Assembly: GCF_000485595.1 (NCBI RefSeq)
Contig: NW_014578164.1
Location: 70,240 to 100,692 of the forward strand
Source: Priapulus caudatus
Taxonomy: Eukaryota; Priapulida; Priapulimorpha; Priapulimorphida; Priapulidae
DNA: 30,453 nucleotides
Direction of reading: 5' to 3'
In this document: piece by piece, positions 28,050 to 30,453 of the stretch
Layout of the letters: every line of letters begins with the position of its first letter
Numbering within the stretch: position 1 is the stretch's first letter
Notes under the pieces: model-generated
The model's database searches: none
What the model was told of the DNA's origin: nothing
The model's input: the letters and a program-made list of their open reading frames with translations, nothing else
Made by a program: the position numbers and the translations under genes

Positions 28050-28639
28050 CGCGGTAAATTCGTAGATGATGTATGCTTTCACATGATTATCATCATATGA
28101 TCATACATTAGCATGATTATCTTCAAAGAGAAATATAATTAACATGCAATTTTACTATTCCATCATAATTCAATTATTCCAAGCCGCTTTATACGGCTCG
28201 TTAGCGATATAGTCGTGTTATCTCGATATATTGATAATATTGTAACACCCATGCTAATTTCGGCTTGTGCGCTGTTGTGGTACCTCTGGCACCGCCATCA
28301 GCGACCATCAAGTTTTCAGTACTCATAGTCGTCCTATCTGCCGGAGTCTGACGGAATTGACGTTGGAAACGAGATTGGGTTGTCTGATTGCTTGAAGTCA
28401 ACCTACCTGGATTTAGCTCAAAACCGGGGCCATGGTAAGCTTGCGTCAGGAACTGAACATTGAACTAATATACTTAGTCTTTTGCGAGATAAGAACTCAT
28501 GACGTCACTATAGTCACAATCGCCGTGTAAGCCCTTCTACGCGCGGATCGAATTCAAATCCGCGAAAGTGGATCCGGTGAATGTAATAATGATTTATATT
28601 TTGAAAAACTGTAATATTATAATTATATTATCTTATTAT
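28050..28639. repeat. Right arm of the ~0.6-kb inverted repeat
   Basis: Reverse-complement counterpart of 1-558. Its plus strand reads like the minus strand of the left arm: intron, CUB-exon copy, intron. The inner boundary (GCGGTAAATTCG near 28051) matches the exon-10/intron border of the astacin gene. At the outer edge homology continues to the last base that can be compared. Confidence 0.9.
28289..28434 (+). pseudogene. Defective copy of the astacin CUB exon
   Basis: This 146-base stretch aligns with astacin exon 11 (197-342 reversed) over its whole length and has the same total length. Internal compensating indels break the frame: it starts APPSATIKF and soon meets a stop. The base before the exon is G where AG is needed (CTCTGG instead of CCCTAG), so the acceptor is lost. 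The donor (CATG|GTAAGC) is intact and even closer to consensus. Either a decayed duplicate or an error-rich assembly of the same locus. Confidence 0.8.
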
Positions 28640-28835
28640 TTACTGATTCGGGAATTTGGAAAAAATTCACTTAGACTAAAGGGGTTTCACTGCAGTCCCG
28701 GTTATTTAAAATGTGCAGTTACACGTATAGTCTTAGTAGCCTTAGTAAAAGATTAATGTGGGATATTTCTCGGGTAATTTTTCTGATTTTGTAGATGTAC
28801 GGGATGTGCTGCAGTTATATTCAGATATGTGCGTA

Positions 28836-28874
28836 TGTACGTGCGTGTGTGCGTATGTGCGCGTGTGTGTGTGC

Positions 28875-28910
<36 letters not shown>

Positions 28911-29016
28911 CGTGCGCCGCTGCGCGTGTGTGTGTGTGTGTGTGTGCTGTGTGTGTGTGCTGTGTTGTGTTCTGTGTGTGTGTGTGTGTGTGGTCGTGTG
29001 TGTGTGTGTGTGTGTG
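28836..29016 (+). repeat. (GT)n microsatellite, interrupted
   Basis: GT-rich run with GCGT, GCTGT and GGTCGT interruptions. The surrounding open frames on both strands (Cys/Val and His/Thr) are repeat artefacts. Confidence 0.95.
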
Positions 29017-29420
29017 TTTAAAATAACTGCTACCTTTTTTCCTTAGGTTTTGTGTTGCAAACACCCTACGGATATCCGCTATTAAAATCAACGCAAGAAT
29101 CGAGATAATACTGATCAGCTCGATCTCGTCACACGCAAACTGATTTTCTGCGTTTGAATTTAATTACGAAGGTACTTGCAAGTCTGTAGTCACATTCGGT
29201 GTGTTTTTGTCACGGTACGATGTCGTACTTGAGTATCTTGTTATTCGTGGTATTTGATTATGTGTAGGGTCACGACCATTACATTTGTTGACAATGGTAA
29301 CTAAACACAGCTAATACCATAATATTATATATATATAGCTAATAGAAGTTGTTTCCGGATAACAATCAGCAAAGGTTTAACAGTGACAAATCAGCTTGTG
29401 GGCACAGCAATTAAGGTGAG
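29017..29420. other. Stretch without recognised genes
   Basis: AT-rich sequence between the microsatellite and the fold-back element. No exon seen. Confidence 0.5.
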
Positions 29421-29726
29421 AGGTCTACTGTACCCCGGGTACTGGCGGAACGTCCTGCAATGCGGTACGGTCCGGTAACTCCCGAAACGTACCCTGGTAC
29501 ATTCTATAATATGCCGGAACCGTAACCTCGCCTATTGCACTAACGAGTTGTAGGGAGTGCGCCTTACGGCCTACTCCCTAACCCGAACGCCGAACCATAA
29601 CCTAATCGTACCCTAACCCTAACCCTAATCTAACCCATAACCATATCAATAGTGACCAAGGTACGTTTCCGGTATACCGCGACCGTACAGGATACGTTCC
29701 GGCAGTACCCTGGGGGACATAGACCT
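29421..29726. repeat. Second fold-back element enclosing telomere-like repeats
   Basis: Arms of about 80-85 bp (29421-29505 and 29645-29726) are diverged inverted repeats with shared GGGTACTG-CGGAACGT and GAAACGTACC strings. Between them is a short hairpin (GTAGGGAGT with ACTCCCTA, 29549-29580) and a degenerate CCCTAA run (29579-29640) with CCCTAACCCTAACCCTAA at its core. The plan repeats that of 23153-23350 with unrelated arm sequence. Confidence 0.78.
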
Positions 29727-29995
29727 TATGAGCCAAAAGCTGATTACATCTGTCCGGGTTGAACGGCGATAAAAAGCAAAAACACAGCAAAAATAGGTAG
29801 TTTGCGATGACCGAATAATGAACCAAACCACGATGGCTTTGTTCGTAAGTACGGACAACTACACGATGGTATATCAACTAACGTACATGTTTGTTGAGTC
29901 GTCAGTGTAGTTGAAATTGAATGGCTCCCTAGACGTTTCGATATGTTTGGGATGCAATTGGACTCCGTACATGGTTATCTTTTTGACGTCTCTAG

Positions 29996-30127
29996 CACAA
30001 TCCCGGACTGTTACTGGTGGAGTGGAGACGCATATAGTTCCTGTGACGTCGTCTACACTCCAACATACTGCGGATGTACGCGCATGCAAAAACGACAATC
30101 ATCAGCAGCAGAGGGACAATGTACAAA
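29996..30127 (+). CDS. Candidate TSR-like exon on the plus strand
   Basis: The acceptor (pyrimidine-rich, ending GACGTCTCTAG) and donor AAA|GTACGT bound 132 bases, phase 2 at both ends. The product reads TIPDCYWWSGDAYSSCD, then PTYCGCTRMQKRQ and EGQCT. The W-W-S, S-S-C and C-G-C-T-R-x-Q-x-R pattern resembles a divergent thrombospondin type-1 repeat, a module that follows CUB in some invertebrate astacins. Its incoming phase fits the outgoing phase of the CUB exon and of its copy at 28289-28434 on the same strand. Its outgoing phase fits the terminal exon at 26641. Not proven; TSR identity is tentative. Confidence 0.5.
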
Positions 30128-30344
30128 GTACGTACATCTATAGGAATCTATTCACCAGTCCATTTATCTCTCCTTAATTCCGTCTATCGAGCAATCCATC
30201 CTCCAATCCATCCATCCATTCACACAGCCATCAATTAGTCGTATCTTTGCTTCATCACTTGCTTATTCGATTGATCCATTGATTAACTGATTGATTGATT
30301 GATTTATAGGTGGATTGATGGATTGCTTGAACTGGTATGATTGC

Positions 30345-30453
30345 GGATGATGCGGGAGTGAGTGATGGTGAGTGTGAGTGAGTGATGAGTGAGTGAGTGA
30401 GTGAGTGAGTGAGTGGTGAGTGAGTGAGTGGGAGTGAGTGAGTGAGTGAGTGA
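30345..30453 (+). repeat. (TGAG)n microsatellite at window end
   Basis: GAGTGAGTGA-type run with small interruptions that continues to the last base. It is preceded by loose ATCCATCC and GATTGATT runs (30185-30330). It is the reverse complement of the run at 27020-27086. Confidence 0.93.

Noticed and set aside
28201-28401. 66-residue minus-strand open frame in the right arm
   Set aside because: It is antisense to the CUB-exon copy, has no splice or motif support, and its counterpart in the left arm is not open.
28500-28570. Possible extra CUB exon in the right arm (between ACTATAG and GTGAAT)
   Set aside because: Phases fit, but the product lacks CUB features and the left-arm counterpart meets a stop at once.

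Overview
This looks like a metazoan nuclear contig, most likely from an aquatic invertebrate. The evidence is spliced exons with GT-AG borders, a secreted astacin protease with EGF and CUB modules, Ty3/Gypsy, hAT, Helitron and fold-back elements, long (GT)n microsatellites and CCCTAA-type telomere-like repeats. I cannot name the species. There is one 28-base N gap (18766-18793), so this is a draft assembly.

The main host gene is on the minus strand. Eleven exons from 13846 down to 197 splice in consistent phases into the N-terminal ~471 residues of an astacin-family (M12A) zinc metalloprotease. The order is signal peptide, pro-region with an aspartate-switch motif and a furin-like site, a complete catalytic domain with all zinc ligands and the Met-turn, an EGF-like module, and the first part of a CUB domain. 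The gene continues past base 1.

The intron between the protease and EGF modules (1008-9566) carries a decayed, antisense Ty3/Gypsy LTR retrotransposon (2096-9082). Its 5' LTR is itself split, 10 bases from its start, by a 436-bp inverted-repeat element. Another intron holds a recent-looking 122-bp snap-back element with a perfect 10-bp target duplication.

Upstream of the gene lies a repeat-rich block. It holds a hAT transposon with a perfect 8-bp target duplication (15843-20141); its ZMYM/TTF-type transposase is broken by stops, frameshifts and a nested 1.07-kb element that carries a further nested MITE. It also holds a Helitron remnant (about 20691-21592), a fold-back element with a mirror-like purine/pyrimidine core (22349-23116), two telomere-like tracts each flanked by inverted repeats (23153-23350 and 29421-29726), a compound fold-back array (25524-26499) and a ~65-70-bp tandem satellite (27089-27870).

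The most interesting large-scale structure is a diverged ~560-590-bp inverted repeat. Its left arm (1-558) contains the working CUB exon of the astacin gene. Its right arm (28050-28639) contains a defective copy of that exon, of the same 146-bp length, on the opposite strand. Two orphan Cys-rich exon candidates lie near the right arm: a terminal exon on the minus strand (26641-26794) and a TSR-like exon on the plus strand (29996-30127). Their splice phases fit the CUB exon, which suggests a rearranged paralog, a gene array with inversion, or a misjoined assembly.
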